From an uncultured Lachnospiraceae bacterium (GTDB lineage: Bacteria > Bacillota > Clostridia > Lachnospirales > Lachnospiraceae), in NCBI GenBank assembly GCA_900554415.1, contig USGU01000014.1, forward strand, positions 1-64,000: a DNA stretch of 64,000 nt, read 5' to 3'. Below the pieces are notes generated by a model. That model was given only the letters and a program-made list of their open reading frames with translations. It ran no database searches and was not told where the DNA came from. Every line of letters starts with the position of its first letter. Position 1 is the stretch's first letter. The translations under genes and the position numbers were made by a program. Shown here one piece after another: positions 44,988 to 53,635 of the stretch.

Positions 44988-45779
44988 TTAATTTTCCTCT
45001 ACCTTTACACCATGCACAACAAAACGGTCATCATTATCATCTTTCGTACAGGTGGAAAGTGTTACCACCTCTGCATCTGTACCGGGAGTTACACCTGTAT
45101 CGTAATTGCTTATACTCTTTGTAATCTGAAGGAACAACTCAAAGCTGGCATCATTTTCAAACTGATAAGTATAGCTTTCCGATGTATCTTTTACAACACC
45201 CGCACTGTAAATCTGATACTTGATTTCTCTGCCGTCCGGTGTATAAATATAGAAATACGGATGGGAATCCCAAAATTCCTTATCTGCATAACTGTCCAGT
45301 TCATTGAACATAGTTCCATTATACATGTAATGTCCATAAATAATGGTATTCTTGTCATTAAAATCTACATTATTGTAGGCATTGACAAAAATCGTTCCTA
45401 CTGTATTGTCATAACCTTTAAATGTTTTATATAAATACTCATCATTATCCTTTCCCTGTACAACCGGATAATTAATAATTTCCGGCGCTTCAAAATGAAT
45501 CCATGCCACCACATCCGTGTTGATTTCCTTCAATGCCTCGAAATCAACATCTATCAGATGCCCCTGTTCTTTTCCATTATTCGTCACCGCCAGATTCACG
45601 ATGTCCTCATATTCTGTTTCTCCCTTGTGATAACCGGAATAAATCTGAAACAGCTTAAATCCCGAAAAGCAGAATACACCCAGTGCAACAATTAATACAA
45701 TTATAGAAATAACCCGTCCAACAGTCCACTTCTTTTTCTTTCTTCTCCCTCGTCTATAATGTTTCTTCTGATGTTCCAT
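44988..45779 (-). CDS. srtB: Class B sortase
   Basis: A 263-residue transpeptidase that anchors surface proteins to peptidoglycan or builds pili. A basic N-terminus and one helix (about 20-42) anchor it in the membrane. The catalytic residues are His150 (IIYGHYMYNGTMF), Cys244 (VVTLSTC) and Arg252 (DDRFVVHG). The start MEHQKKH follows GGAAAGGAC; a longer frame exists. No sortase substrate is adjacent. Confidence 0.9.
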   Translation of the reverse strand: MEHQKKHYRRGRRKKKKWTVGRVISIIVLIVALGVFCFSGFKLFQIYSGYHKGETEYEDIVNLAVTNNGKEQGHLIDVDFEALKEINTDVVAWIHFEAPEIINYPVVQGKDNDEYLYKTFKGYDNTVGTIFVNAYNNVDFNDKNTIIYGHYMYNGTMFNELDSYADKEFWDSHPYFYIYTPDGREIKYQIYSAGVVKDTSESYTYQFENDASFELFLQITKSISNYDTGVTPGTDAEVVTLSTCTKDDNDDRFVVHGVKVEEN

Positions 45780-45939
45780 GAAATACAATGTCCTTTCCTT
45801 CTTTCTATCTACCTTAGTAAAAAAATGAAGTTCTGTCAAGCAATTATAATTTTATATTTTTTTATAAACTGTTAATTGATTCTTAAGCCAATCAGCGTAC
45901 AATAATACTTATCATATCAATCGAAAGGAATGCTTTATT

Positions 45940-46335
45940 ATGAAAGAAAAATTTTTGCGTTTTATGCAGGGACGCTATGGAATAGATACCTTTGGGCGTT
46001 TTCTTCTGGGCTCTGCACTAGTCAGTTATCTGATTTATATGTTCATTGGGAAAAGTATGCTCTACTTCATAGCACTTGTCCTTCTGTGTTATTCCTATTT
46101 TAGGATGTTTTCGAAAGATATCTACAAGCGTTCCGCAGAAAACCAGCACTTTTTGAAAAAAACTGCCGGAATCCGCCGTGCATGGGCTAACAGGAAATAC
46201 CAGTTCCAGCAGATGCGGGCATTTCATATTTATAAATGTCCGACTTGCAAACAGAAAATCCGTATTCCGCGCGGAAAAGGCCGCATCGAAATCCGGTGTC
46301 CGAAATGTAACAGTACCTTCATCAAACATAGTTAA
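45940..46335 (+). CDS. Membrane protein with C-terminal zinc ribbon
   Basis: A 131-residue protein with two hydrophobic helices (about 22-53) followed by a basic segment and a zinc-ribbon-like end: CPTCKQKIRIPRGKGRIEI then CPKCNSTF. The knuckles resemble MJ0042-type zinc fingers. Function unknown; a membrane-tethered nucleic-acid- or metal-binding protein is possible. Confidence 0.75.
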   Translation: MKEKFLRFMQGRYGIDTFGRFLLGSALVSYLIYMFIGKSMLYFIALVLLCYSYFRMFSKDIYKRSAENQHFLKKTAGIRRAWANRKYQFQQMRAFHIYKCPTCKQKIRIPRGKGRIEIRCPKCNSTFIKHS

Positions 46336-46496
46336 TACGTATTGATTATAGTATTTTCCAATAAGATACAGTACATATAGAAAATTACGATTAGACATAT
46401 ATCTCATCCAATTTTACACTTATGATAGAAACATATTAATAAACTATAATAAGATAAGAAACTTTCTTTATCTCAGAAAGTGAAGGAGGAATTATC

Positions 46497-48593
46497 GTGA
46501 TTGTAAACAGAATCTGCGGAATGTGTCAGGGCGGCTGTCAGGTAGATGTCACAGTCGAAGACGGCAAAATCGAGAAAGTCCAACCCGACCTTGCATCACC
46601 AAGAGGACGGCTCTGCGTCAGAGGTGCACTTGCACCAGAATTATTATACAGTAAGGAACGGCTGACCGTTCCATTAATACGTACTGGTGAAAGAGGCGAA
46701 GGCAAGTTCCGAAAAACAACCTGGGACGAAGCATTTACCTATGCAGCAACATTATTAAAAGAAACTGCTGACAAGCATGGTGGCCGTTCGCTTGCTTCTT
46801 TTCTCGGACGTGGCGTTTTAGGAATGCCGGTTGGCCGCATTTTATCAGGCGGACGCACCCCTTCCTTAATGGAACGCCTCGGTTCACCTAACAACTTTAG
46901 TGTTTCTTCTATCTGCAACATGGCTTCCAGCCTGGTAACTCCGGTTACAACTTCCGGACTTAACACCCGTGTAATGGTACAGGATATTGCAAATAGTGAG
47001 TATATCTTTGCCTGGGGCAAGAACTCTACCACCGATGACGGTCCACAGATGATGATTAAAAATATTAAAGCAGCTAAAGAACGTGGTGCAAAACTGGTCG
47101 TAATTGATCCACGTGAGACAGGAATTGGCGAACTTGCAGATTTGTGGATTCCGGTCATTCCTGGTTCTGACGGCGCACTCGCACTTGCCATGCTCAAGTT
47201 AATCATCGACAGCGAACGCTATGACAAGGAATTTGTCCGTGATTACACACGTGGTTTCGAAGAATTCAAGACTTATCTCGACTCACTTACACTGAAACAA
47301 TTATCTTCCTGGTGTGGTGTATCGATTGATATGATTGAGCAGCTGACTGATATTTTCTGCTCCACAGAGAAAATTCCCCTTGTTTCCTATACCGGATTGG
47401 AATACCAGCTTAGCGGAATACAGAACAATCGCGCTATTTTCACACTCTGGGCAATCACAGGTAAATTAGACGTAAAAGGTGCTATTTATCTGAATTGTAA
47501 GAATGTTCCTACTTTCCAGTTACAGGAGCTCCCAACAGAAAACAAGCCCGTTGGAATCGACGATTTTCCAATGTTTTATAAATTCACAGGTACGGGGCAA
47601 TTTTGCCGTTTTCCTAAAGCTGTACTTGAAGATGATCCATACCCAATACGTGCACTTGTTCTGGTTGGCGGCTCTCCAATGCTTACCTTCCCAGATACGA
47701 ACCAATGGCGCGAGGTATATAAGAAGCTGGATTGTCTGATTGTCTCTGATCGCTATCCAACCGAGGACTCACGTTACGCAGATATTGTATTTCCATCTTG
47801 CACGCTCTATGAGACATATAAGCCAGTCATGGGCACAGACGGCAAGATTGAACTGCTTGATCCAGTTATCGAACCAGTCGGCGAATGTCGGGATGATGCG
47901 CTCATTTTAGCTGGTATCGCGAAGAAATTAGGAGTCGGCGATGACTATCCAGAAAATGTAGAAGAACTGAAAACATGGCTTTGCAGTTCGCTTCCTCCTT
48001 TTGCAGGTGATTTTGGCGGCGGCGGAAAGAATGCTGAACGTACCTATCAAAAATATAAAACCGGTGATTTGAGAGCGGACGGAAAACCTGGTTTCCCAAC
48101 CCCTTCCGGAAAATTTGAAATCTGTTCTGTTTATCTCGAAGAAAATGGTTTTACGCCATACCCAGAATACCGGGATATGCGCTCTATTCCAGAATTGAAT
48201 AAACCGGAATTTCCATTTACTATGACCACCGGTGCAAGAAGCATGCATCGCATGGGTGTATTTGGTGCTAACCTTCCTGGAGTTGCAAAAGTAGAACCAT
48301 ACCCATATATGGACCTTTCTCCTGAAGATTCTAAGGAACTGAATATCCAGGATGGCGACTGGGCAAGGGTAACCACTCCATTTGGAACAGGTGTTTTCAA
48401 GACAAGAGTCTCCGGTATCGCAAAGCATTGCATCCATATTCCTCATGGCGGTGGAAGTGAATATATGCCTGAAGCATGGTGTATAGGAAATGTAAACGAA
48501 CTGACAAGTCTGGACTATAACGATCCTATCACTGGATTTGTTACCATGAAGTCTGTTCCTTGCCGCGTAGAAAAATCAGATCATCAAGAATAA
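46497..48593 (+). CDS. Molybdopterin-dependent oxidoreductase, stand-alone catalytic subunit
   Basis: A 698-residue member of the DMSO reductase superfamily. The N-terminal [4Fe-4S] site is Cys7, 10, 14 and 40; bis-MGD binding segments include FAWGKNSTTDDGPQ and VIDPRETGIGELADLW; Cys140 in SSICNMAS is the candidate Mo/W ligand. The C-terminal domain (TGARSMHRMG, GDWARVTTPFGTG) binds the cofactor. No electron-transfer subunit or signal peptide is present, so it is cytoplasmic and must take electrons from a soluble carrier such as ferredoxin. Substrate unknown. It uses a GTG start after GAAGGAGG, just downstream of a small hairpin (ACTTTC/GAAAGT). Confidence 0.85.
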   Translation: MIVNRICGMCQGGCQVDVTVEDGKIEKVQPDLASPRGRLCVRGALAPELLYSKERLTVPLIRTGERGEGKFRKTTWDEAFTYAATLLKETADKHGGRSLASFLGRGVLGMPVGRILSGGRTPSLMERLGSPNNFSVSSICNMASSLVTPVTTSGLNTRVMVQDIANSEYIFAWGKNSTTDDGPQMMIKNIKAAKERGAKLVVIDPRETGIGELADLWIPVIPGSDGALALAMLKLIIDSERYDKEFVRDYTRGFEEFKTYLDSLTLKQLSSWCGVSIDMIEQLTDIFCSTEKIPLVSYTGLEYQLSGIQNNRAIFTLWAITGKLDVKGAIYLNCKNVPTFQLQELPTENKPVGIDDFPMFYKFTGTGQFCRFPKAVLEDDPYPIRALVLVGGSPMLTFPDTNQWREVYKKLDCLIVSDRYPTEDSRYADIVFPSCTLYETYKPVMGTDGKIELLDPVIEPVGECRDDALILAGIAKKLGVGDDYPENVEELKTWLCSSLPPFAGDFGGGGKNAERTYQKYKTGDLRADGKPGFPTPSGKFEICSVYLEENGFTPYPEYRDMRSIPELNKPEFPFTMTTGARSMHRMGVFGANLPGVAKVEPYPYMDLSPEDSKELNIQDGDWARVTTPFGTGVFKTRVSGIAKHCIHIPHGGGSEYMPEAWCIGNVNELTSLDYNDPITGFVTMKSVPCRVEKSDHQE

Positions 48594-48607
48594 ATGACCA
48601 TATAACG

Positions 48608-48654
48608 AAAAAAGGCCACGGCTTTTCATTCCCGAAAAGCCATGGTCTTTTTTC
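48608..48654. terminator. Bidirectional terminator
   Basis: AAAAAAGGCCACGGCTTTT pairs with AAAAGCCATGGTCTTTTTT (one mismatch) between the oxidoreductase and the convergent HAD gene. Confidence 0.88.
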
Positions 48655-48656
48655 AT

Positions 48657-49124
48657 TTATCCCCTAAGTCCCGCGATCACTCTGTTTGGATATATAAGCA
48701 GATCCAGTCCGTCTTCCATAGAGCGCACACACAAATCTGCTGCCCGGAGTGCCCGTCCGCACGCGCCTTCTTTATCCATAATCGCAATCGAAAGTGCTGC
48801 TTCCTTCAGCATCAGTTCATCATTTCTTCCATTACCAATTGCCACACAATGTCTGGCTCCCATGGATTTCACAATCTCTTTCTTATACTCCCTCGCACTT
48901 CCCGTTGGGAATGTATGCAAAATTACAGGAATATCCGCACACTGTTCTTTTGCATTTCCGTGTGTGTCAGCCGTCAGTACATAAATCCGCAGGTCTTCTG
49001 CCAGAACACGCAGACGTTCCTTCACGCTTTCCGGAACTACACCATCTATGGCAATCGTTCCATTAAAATCCAAAAATAAGGTATCTAAATTCAACGTCTT
49101 ATACTCTGGAATTACAATCTTCAT
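48657..49124 (-). CDS. HAD-superfamily hydrolase, soluble P-type ATPase-like
   Basis: A 155-residue HAD protein with motif I FLDFNGTIAIDG (Asn replaces the usual second Asp), motif II VLTAD, and motif III/IV GNGRNDELML. It matches the soluble domain of P-type ATPases, expressed without a membrane part. Some such proteins are metal-linked; substrate unknown. Replacement of the second Asp suggests ATPase-like chemistry in place of a standard phosphatase. Confidence 0.8.
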   Translation of the reverse strand: MKIVIPEYKTLNLDTLFLDFNGTIAIDGVVPESVKERLRVLAEDLRIYVLTADTHGNAKEQCADIPVILHTFPTGSAREYKKEIVKSMGARHCVAIGNGRNDELMLKEAALSIAIMDKEGACGRALRAADLCVRSMEDGLDLLIYPNRVIAGLRG

Positions 49125-49239
49125 CCTTTTTCCTCTCAATGCTGTTTCTTCCTATTATAAAGAACAATATCGCTTCTGTCAAAATCTCTCTATCTATGCT
49201 ATAATAAATTCAGTCGTACTAAAGAAGGGTTTTAAGATT

Positions 49240-49515
49240 ATGAAAAGGGTAACTCATTATTATCTCATGGCATTTCGCACCAATACCGATGTCATGCAGG
49301 CAGAAGAATATCTAAGGGATAAGCTTTCTATTACAATCATGCCCGTTCCACGGGAAATTTCAGTTGGCTGTGGTCTCGCCATCCGTTTCATGGAACCGGA
49401 TGAAAATCTGATTTGTAATTCATGCAAAGGACTTCCTATCTCTGGAATCCTTTATAAAATGCAGACAGACAAAGTAAACGGCAGACATCCGATTGAAGTG
49501 ATAGCCGAATTCTAA
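49240..49515 (+). CDS. DUF3343 protein
   Basis: A 91-residue protein with HYYLMAFRTNTDVMQAEEYL, PVPREISVGCGLAIRF and a late Cys, the DUF3343 pattern. In Clostridia this family often lies near yedF and selenium-metabolism genes; no function is established. It lies 120 bp from the sao cluster and is convergent with it. Confidence 0.8.
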   Translation: MKRVTHYYLMAFRTNTDVMQAEEYLRDKLSITIMPVPREISVGCGLAIRFMEPDENLICNSCKGLPISGILYKMQTDKVNGRHPIEVIAEF

Positions 49516-49567
49516 TTATACTGTAAGCTTAAGACAGAAACGCTTTTTATAAACCAGCAGTATAAAG

Positions 49568-49607
49568 AATCCCGCCAGACATAGACAATTCTACGTTTGG
49601 CGGGATT
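49568..49607. terminator. Bidirectional terminator ending the sao operon
   Basis: AATCCCGCCAGAC pairs with GTTTGGCGGGATT around 14 bases; it serves DUF3343 on + and the saoD end of the operon on -. Confidence 0.85.
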
Positions 49608-49635
49608 TCCATAATTTTTCCTGTTTTCTTTAAAA

Positions 49636-49968
49636 TTACAGTGTGATTACCTGATCTACTCCTGCAGGTGCAAGCGCTGCGTATACATTAGGGAAGCAGC
49701 CGATTCCTGCCGGTGCGATTAATTTGTCTGCGATATCTCTCTGATAACAGCATCTGTCGCATGCCATTAAGAGCATACCTGTTTTTTCGCTTAATTTCTG
49801 AAGTCTTGTAGCGATATCTGATCCTTCAACAAGCATATATGCATTGTCAAAGAAGAACATCATTCCTGCGACTTCAACTCCGTGACGATCTTCTTCCAAC
49901 TGAGGAATGATCATGTTTTCAAGGATTTCTCTTGCGTGTTCTGATTCAAATAAATAAGCTACCTTCAT
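49636..49968 (-). CDS. saoD: DsrE-like sulfur-relay protein (SaoD type)
   Basis: A 110-residue DsrE/DsrF-like protein (EVAGMMFFFDNAYML is the typical core). It carries a cysteine cluster MACDRCCYQR (Cys70, 73, 74) and Cys91. DsrE proteins relay sulfur, and by extension selenol or thiol ligands, between partners. It is the last gene of the - strand run that starts at the CXUC protein, right after the MerB-like selenoprotein. I recall the family name SaoD; the function is inferred from fold and context. Confidence 0.8.
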   Translation of the reverse strand: MKVAYLFESEHAREILENMIIPQLEEDRHGVEVAGMMFFFDNAYMLVEGSDIATRLQKLSEKTGMLLMACDRCCYQRDIADKLIAPAGIGCFPNVYAALAPAGVDQVITL

Positions 49969-49998
49969 GGTATAATACCTTCCTGATAAATAAATAAT

Positions 49999-50331
49999 TT
50001 ATACTTCAAATGTAGCTTTTGCCTCGTTTACAGCAATATTAATATCTGCCTTAATTAAACTTTCCGGATCCAGCTCCATCTGAGTAACATATTGATCGAA
50101 TTCAGCACTACTGCTGAAAAAGTTCATGACATTTCAGCAAGACCCTGCCCAGTTTGATAACTGTCCAAGTGGAAATGTGAGTGCATGGAGTGTTTTTGGG
50201 GCATAGTCTGCCACCTTTCCATCCACAATTTTTACAAAGACTGGTTCGCCAGATACCGCAGACACAGAGTGAACCTCTGTATCCTGATTCTGTCTGTCAT
50301 TAAACTTCTTATGTACATTCTGTTGTCCCAT
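49999..50331 (-). CDS. saoL: MerB-like organometallic lyase, selenoprotein (SaoL type)
   Basis: The frame runs to TGCTGA (Cys65-Sec66, codon at 50134-50136) and continues in the same frame to TAA as FFSSSAEFDQYVTQMELDPE. The pattern SGEPVFVKIVDGKV, then an AGSCU-N-V-M-N-FFSS segment, matches the C-terminal domain of organomercurial lyase MerB, where a Cys just before HFF/NFF (Cys159) is catalytic; here it is Sec. The other MerB cysteine (Cys96) appears as Ser. A perfect hairpin follows 15 nt after UGA. About 110 residues, so only the catalytic domain. Start: ATG with a weak ribosome site; TTG two codons earlier is possible. Confidence 0.82.
50101..50118 (-). promoter_or_regulatory. bSECIS hairpin of saoL
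   Basis: UUCAGCA-GUAG-UGCUGAA, a perfect 7-bp stem beginning 15 nt after the UGA codon, with G first in the loop. This fits a bacterial selenocysteine insertion element. Confidence 0.75.
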
Positions 50332-50386
50332 ATTCAATTTGCTTCTAAAATTCTTCTAAAATAAGTTAAAACGCATATCTCATAAA

Positions 50387-51232
50387 CTAGACCGCAGTTG
50401 CCTGTTCCTCTTTTCCAGAATCTACTCCCTGGATGAACTCCATCAAGTCTTTATCTTCCTGTGTAAAGACGCCTCCGCTTAAGGCACCCTTCAGAATAGT
50501 GGTCAACTGGTCTACATATGCATGATACTGCGGGTTCGTACGGTCACGTGGTCTTGGAAGTTCAATCTTGACATCTGCAAGAATCTTTCCATGATCTCTG
50601 GACATTACGATGACCCTGTCACTTAAGTAAATGGATTCATCTACATCATGCGTAACCATCAGAGCGGTTGTCTTCTTCTGCTGAAGAATACTTTCCAGCT
50701 GCATCTGTAAAAGCTGACGCATCTGGAAATCCACTGCTCCCAAAGGTTCGTCCATTAAAAGCACCTGCGGATTACATGCTAGGGCACGTAGCAGGGCAAC
50801 TCTCTGCTTCATACCACCGGAAATTTCATGAATATAATAATTCTCATAATCCGTAAGCTGGGCCATTTCCAGAAGCTCTTTCAACTTCTGTTTACGCTCT
50901 GCTTTTGGTACTTTCATTTTTTTCATTGGGTACTCTATATTCTCCCCGACTTTCAGCCATGGGAACAATGCATAGTTCTGGAACATAAACGAACGGTCCG
51001 GACCCGGTTTGCTGACCTCTTTTCCGTTTACTACAATCTTTCCGCCATTAGGCTTCTGGAATCCGGCAATAATGGTAAGTGTGGTTGTCTTTCCACATCC
51101 GGAAGGTCCTAAAAGGGATACAAATTCTCCCTCCTGCACATCAAAGGAGACATCTTTAAGCACCACATTTTCCGAATCGCCTTTTCTTCTTCCTTTGAAG
51201 GTCTTTGAAATTTCCTGTACAGATATTGACAT
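50387..51232 (-). CDS. saoA: ABC transporter ATPase of the sao system
   Basis: A 281-residue NitT/TauT-type ATP-binding subunit with Walker A GPSGCGKTT (42-50), Q-loop MFQNYALFPW, signature ISGGMKQ (137-143), Walker B LLMDEP (158-163) and the switch His in VTHDVDE. It energises import by the permease encoded divergently at 53636. It starts just after the selenoprotein SaoB gene and precedes saoL, in one operon. Confidence 0.9.
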   Translation of the reverse strand: MSISVQEISKTFKGRRKGDSENVVLKDVSFDVQEGEFVSLLGPSGCGKTTTLTIIAGFQKPNGGKIVVNGKEVSKPGPDRSFMFQNYALFPWLKVGENIEYPMKKMKVPKAERKQKLKELLEMAQLTDYENYYIHEISGGMKQRVALLRALACNPQVLLMDEPLGAVDFQMRQLLQMQLESILQQKKTTALMVTHDVDESIYLSDRVIVMSRDHGKILADVKIELPRPRDRTNPQYHAYVDQLTTILKGALSGGVFTQEDKDLMEFIQGVDSGKEEQATAV

Positions 51233-51234
51233 AT

Positions 51235-52026
51235 CTATTCCTCACTTTCTTCTAACGTCAAAAACTTAATCGGTTTGTCTGCAAGCCAGCTTTCATCTAC
51301 TCCCAGCTTTTTCGCCAGATAAGCAGGCTTATTCAGCTTTTCTACCGCCTTGTTATAACTTTTTATAAAATCAGAAAATGCTTTTGTCTGCGCAAAGGAC
51401 TTGTCCACCACAAGCACATAAGAAATATAGTCATTTTCTGACAAAGGCTTATAAGAATACATCGGCACCTCGGCCGCTTTTGTCAAATCCTGAATTGCCG
51501 CATCCACTTGTCCATCTTCCAGACTATAAAGAAGACCCTTCTGTGAAATATCCTGAAACTCTTCTATCTGCGGATAAGCCTTTGCCGCCAGTGATTTTTC
51601 ATATTCCCTGCCCTGATTTACCCCCACAGTTCTGACATCTTCCCAGTTATCCTTATAACAGATAATTTCTCCGTTCATAATAATGGGGCCATAAATCATA
51701 ACATTTTCATTTTGTTCAATCGTATGTTGGGCTATATGACTACAATAAAATGCGATATTAATTTCGCCCGAGCTCAGTGCCCACTGAGCAATATTATTTC
51801 AGCAGTCCTGAAAAGAGTCACCTTCAAGGTTTTCTCTTATGGTATAGCTCCCACTCAGTTCATCCACGGTTTCTTCCATCAGGATTCCGGAAATGTCATC
51901 TCCAGAGCCAATTCGAATCAGTGCATCCGCATTCCGTTTCTCTTCTTTCGGAAAAACCACACTAATCAAAAGTCCCGCCAAAACAAATGTCACCATAAAT
52001 ATTCCTATTTTCTTTGTAATACTCAT
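51235..52026 (-). CDS. saoB: ABC substrate-binding selenoprotein (SaoB type)
   Basis: A 263-codon frame interrupted only by UGA at 51799-51801, giving Cys75-Sec76 in SFQDCU-NNIAQW. Both halves are needed for a binding protein: the N-terminal helix (MSITKKIGIFMVTFVLAGLL) anchors it, and the C-terminal part (TKAFSDFIKSYNKAVEKLNK) is typical of NitT/SsuA-type binding proteins. A perfect hairpin follows 9 nt after UGA. The stop is TAG. It lies 3 bp before saoA and 4 bp after saoE. The vicinal Cys-Sec pair is well suited to bind a soft metal or metalloid. Confidence 0.85.
51772..51789 (-). promoter_or_regulatory. bSECIS hairpin of saoB
   Basis: GCUCAGU-GGGC-ACUGAGC, a perfect 7-bp stem starting 9 nt after UGA, loop beginning with G. 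Confidence 0.78.
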
Positions 52027-52030
52027 GGAT

Positions 52031-53176
52031 TTACGCTTTCTTCATTTTCTGTCTGATATATTTTATAAGAGCCACAATTGCATATGCGATTACGATAAAA
52101 CTGCAAAGCCATCTGCCCCATTCCGGTATATCCAGTGTCATCTTGTTGACCTGTGAAATGGTACGTGATGTTCTGTCAAAATCCAGTACCGGTTTGAAGT
52201 TCGGCATTAATAATTTATTTGTAATATAGCCGGAAATGAATGCCATTATAGTAACCATGGAAAAATACATTGCACTCGCTCTCTTACCAATCATCTTTGC
52301 AATAGTAAGAAGCTCCGGCACATTCGTACCTGCGCCAGCCATCAGGTACATAATTGATATTCCTGGTGCAGCACCACTGGCAACCAGTGCTGCAATAAAC
52401 GGAATATGCCCAACCGCTCAAACGTACATCAGGGATGCAACCACTGCGATTCCAAGTAAGGAAATCACGCCCGGCTGTCCCAGATAGTCCTGTATAAACG
52501 ACTGCGGTATAATCGTAAACAAAAGTCCTGCAAGCAGCATTCCTGAAATGCTGTACTTGCTGACAGTTACAGCAAGCTCTGTAGCAGACCATCTGAGTCC
52601 GCTCTTAATCTTCTCCCAGAAAGTCATCTCTTCAAACTCTAACTGAATCATACCGCCCTCTTCTTCAGAGTCATCATCCGTCTCCAGCTTGACAGATACT
52701 TCTGAACCACCATATTTCTGATTCCTAAGTCCAATATGTAACTCGTTACCTGCAAAATGGTTGGCAATCACACCGATCAAAAAGGGTGCAACGAAACCAG
52801 TTATTACATATATAATCGTAATTTCTTTTCCAAGTAATCCCCATGACATCAAAACAGCCAATGGGTTAATCATCGGTGTACTGGTCATAAATGCCAGTGT
52901 AGGTCCTAAGTAGGCTCCACTGTAATACAAACTGATTCCAAGCGGAATCGTACCACAGCTGCAAATGGGAAGAAACATTCCTGAAATGGTGGTTCCAAGA
53001 ATTCCCGTAATCCTCTTCGAGCCAAGTGCCGTCTTCTGCATATTTTCCGGTTTAATGAATTCATGCAGCAAGCCTGCAACAACAAAGCTGAATACCACCC
53101 ACGTTGAGGAGCTTTCCAACATAGACCAGGCCGATTGAATGATACTTGACAAGAATGTGAGTAAATTCGTTGTCAT
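52031..53176 (-). CDS. saoE: ArsP/DUF318-type permease, selenoprotein (SaoE type)
   Basis: A 381-codon frame with one UGA (52418-52420, Sec253). The N-terminal half has the DUF318 permease core LPICSCGTIPLGISLYYSG and FMTSTPMINPLAVL; the second half resumes after UGA with GHIPFIAALVASGAAPG and MAGAGTNVPELL, the repeat expected in this family. In homologues the position is Cys (YVCA). Related ArsP proteins export trivalent organoarsenicals. An acidic loop (about 160-180) separates the halves. A strong hairpin starts 24 nt after UGA. Its ATG overlaps the saoT stop (ATGA). Confidence 0.86.
52368..52393 (-). promoter_or_regulatory. bSECIS-like hairpin of saoE
   Basis: GCAG-CACUGG-UUG-CCAGUG-(GUG)-CUGC, a strong stem with one bulge starting 24 nt after UGA. 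It is farther away than in the other genes and its loop lacks a leading G, so this is the weakest SECIS candidate; a small alternative stem (GCGG/CCGU) follows UGA directly. Confidence 0.55.
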
Positions 53177-53427
53177 AGCTTAAGTGCCTCCTCGAATGCC
53201 TGACGAACTGCCGGTTTGGTGAGCTTCGTCACAGCTTTCTTTTCATTTATTATTAGCATGCTTTTTGAAACCGCACCATATTTCTTAATATAGTCAAAAT
53301 CCTGTCCGGCACGGTAAATCTTCACATGCACTCTTCCTTCATATTCTTTTTCCAAAACTTGAACCAAGTCTCCAAACACCTCGCATCATGCACATGCGCT
53401 AATATACTCAACACAAGGCTTTTCCAC
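53173..53427 (-). CDS. saoT: Thioredoxin-like selenoprotein with CXUC motif (SaoT type)
   Basis: About 84 residues. The start is GTG, eight bases after GGAGG. Residues 12-15 read Cys-Ala-Sec-Cys (UGA at 53386-53388), followed by EVFGDLVQVLEKEYEGRVHV and a beta-alpha end with YGAVSKSMLIINEKK (the position of the thioredoxin cis-Pro loop). It resembles the small thioredoxin-like proteins found beside ArsP permeases. A hairpin with loop GUU starts 12 nt after UGA. UGA also serves as its true stop, overlapping the saoE ATG and not followed by a comparable hairpin. First gene of the - strand operon. Confidence 0.82.
53354..53373 (-). promoter_or_regulatory. bSECIS hairpin of saoT
   Basis: GAGACUUG-GUU-CAAGUUUU, 8 bp including two G-U pairs, starting about 12 nt after UGA, with a GUU loop. 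Confidence 0.68.
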
Positions 53428-53449
53428 ACATACCACCTCCATTTTATCC

Positions 53450-53465
53450 ATTAATATTTATTAAC
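53450..53465. promoter_or_regulatory. Shared palindrome, saoT/saoP intergenic copy
   Basis: ATTAATA-TT-TATTAAC, 6 of 7 pairs. The same arms recur as ATTAATA-AA-TATTAAT upstream of both Cys-rich binding-protein genes. It lies just upstream of the saoT start, a candidate site for the local LysR or response regulator. Confidence 0.5.
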
Positions 53466-53635
53466 CGGACTTCATTATAGCTTTCTTTCCATTTCCTTGC
53501 TGACTTTATGTGAAAAATTGATAATATAATTTTCTTTATTCTTTTCCATAATATTTCTATTTTATTTATTACAAATTTGTTATGATTTCACATGTGTTTT
53601 AGATTCACATTTTATAAAATCAGGGAGGTGACACA

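Noticed and set aside
43630..49600. Extending the sao locus leftward to include the molybdopterin oxidoreductase and HAD gene
   Set aside because: A strong bidirectional terminator (49568-49607) and opposite orientation separate them; no shared motif or UGA was found.
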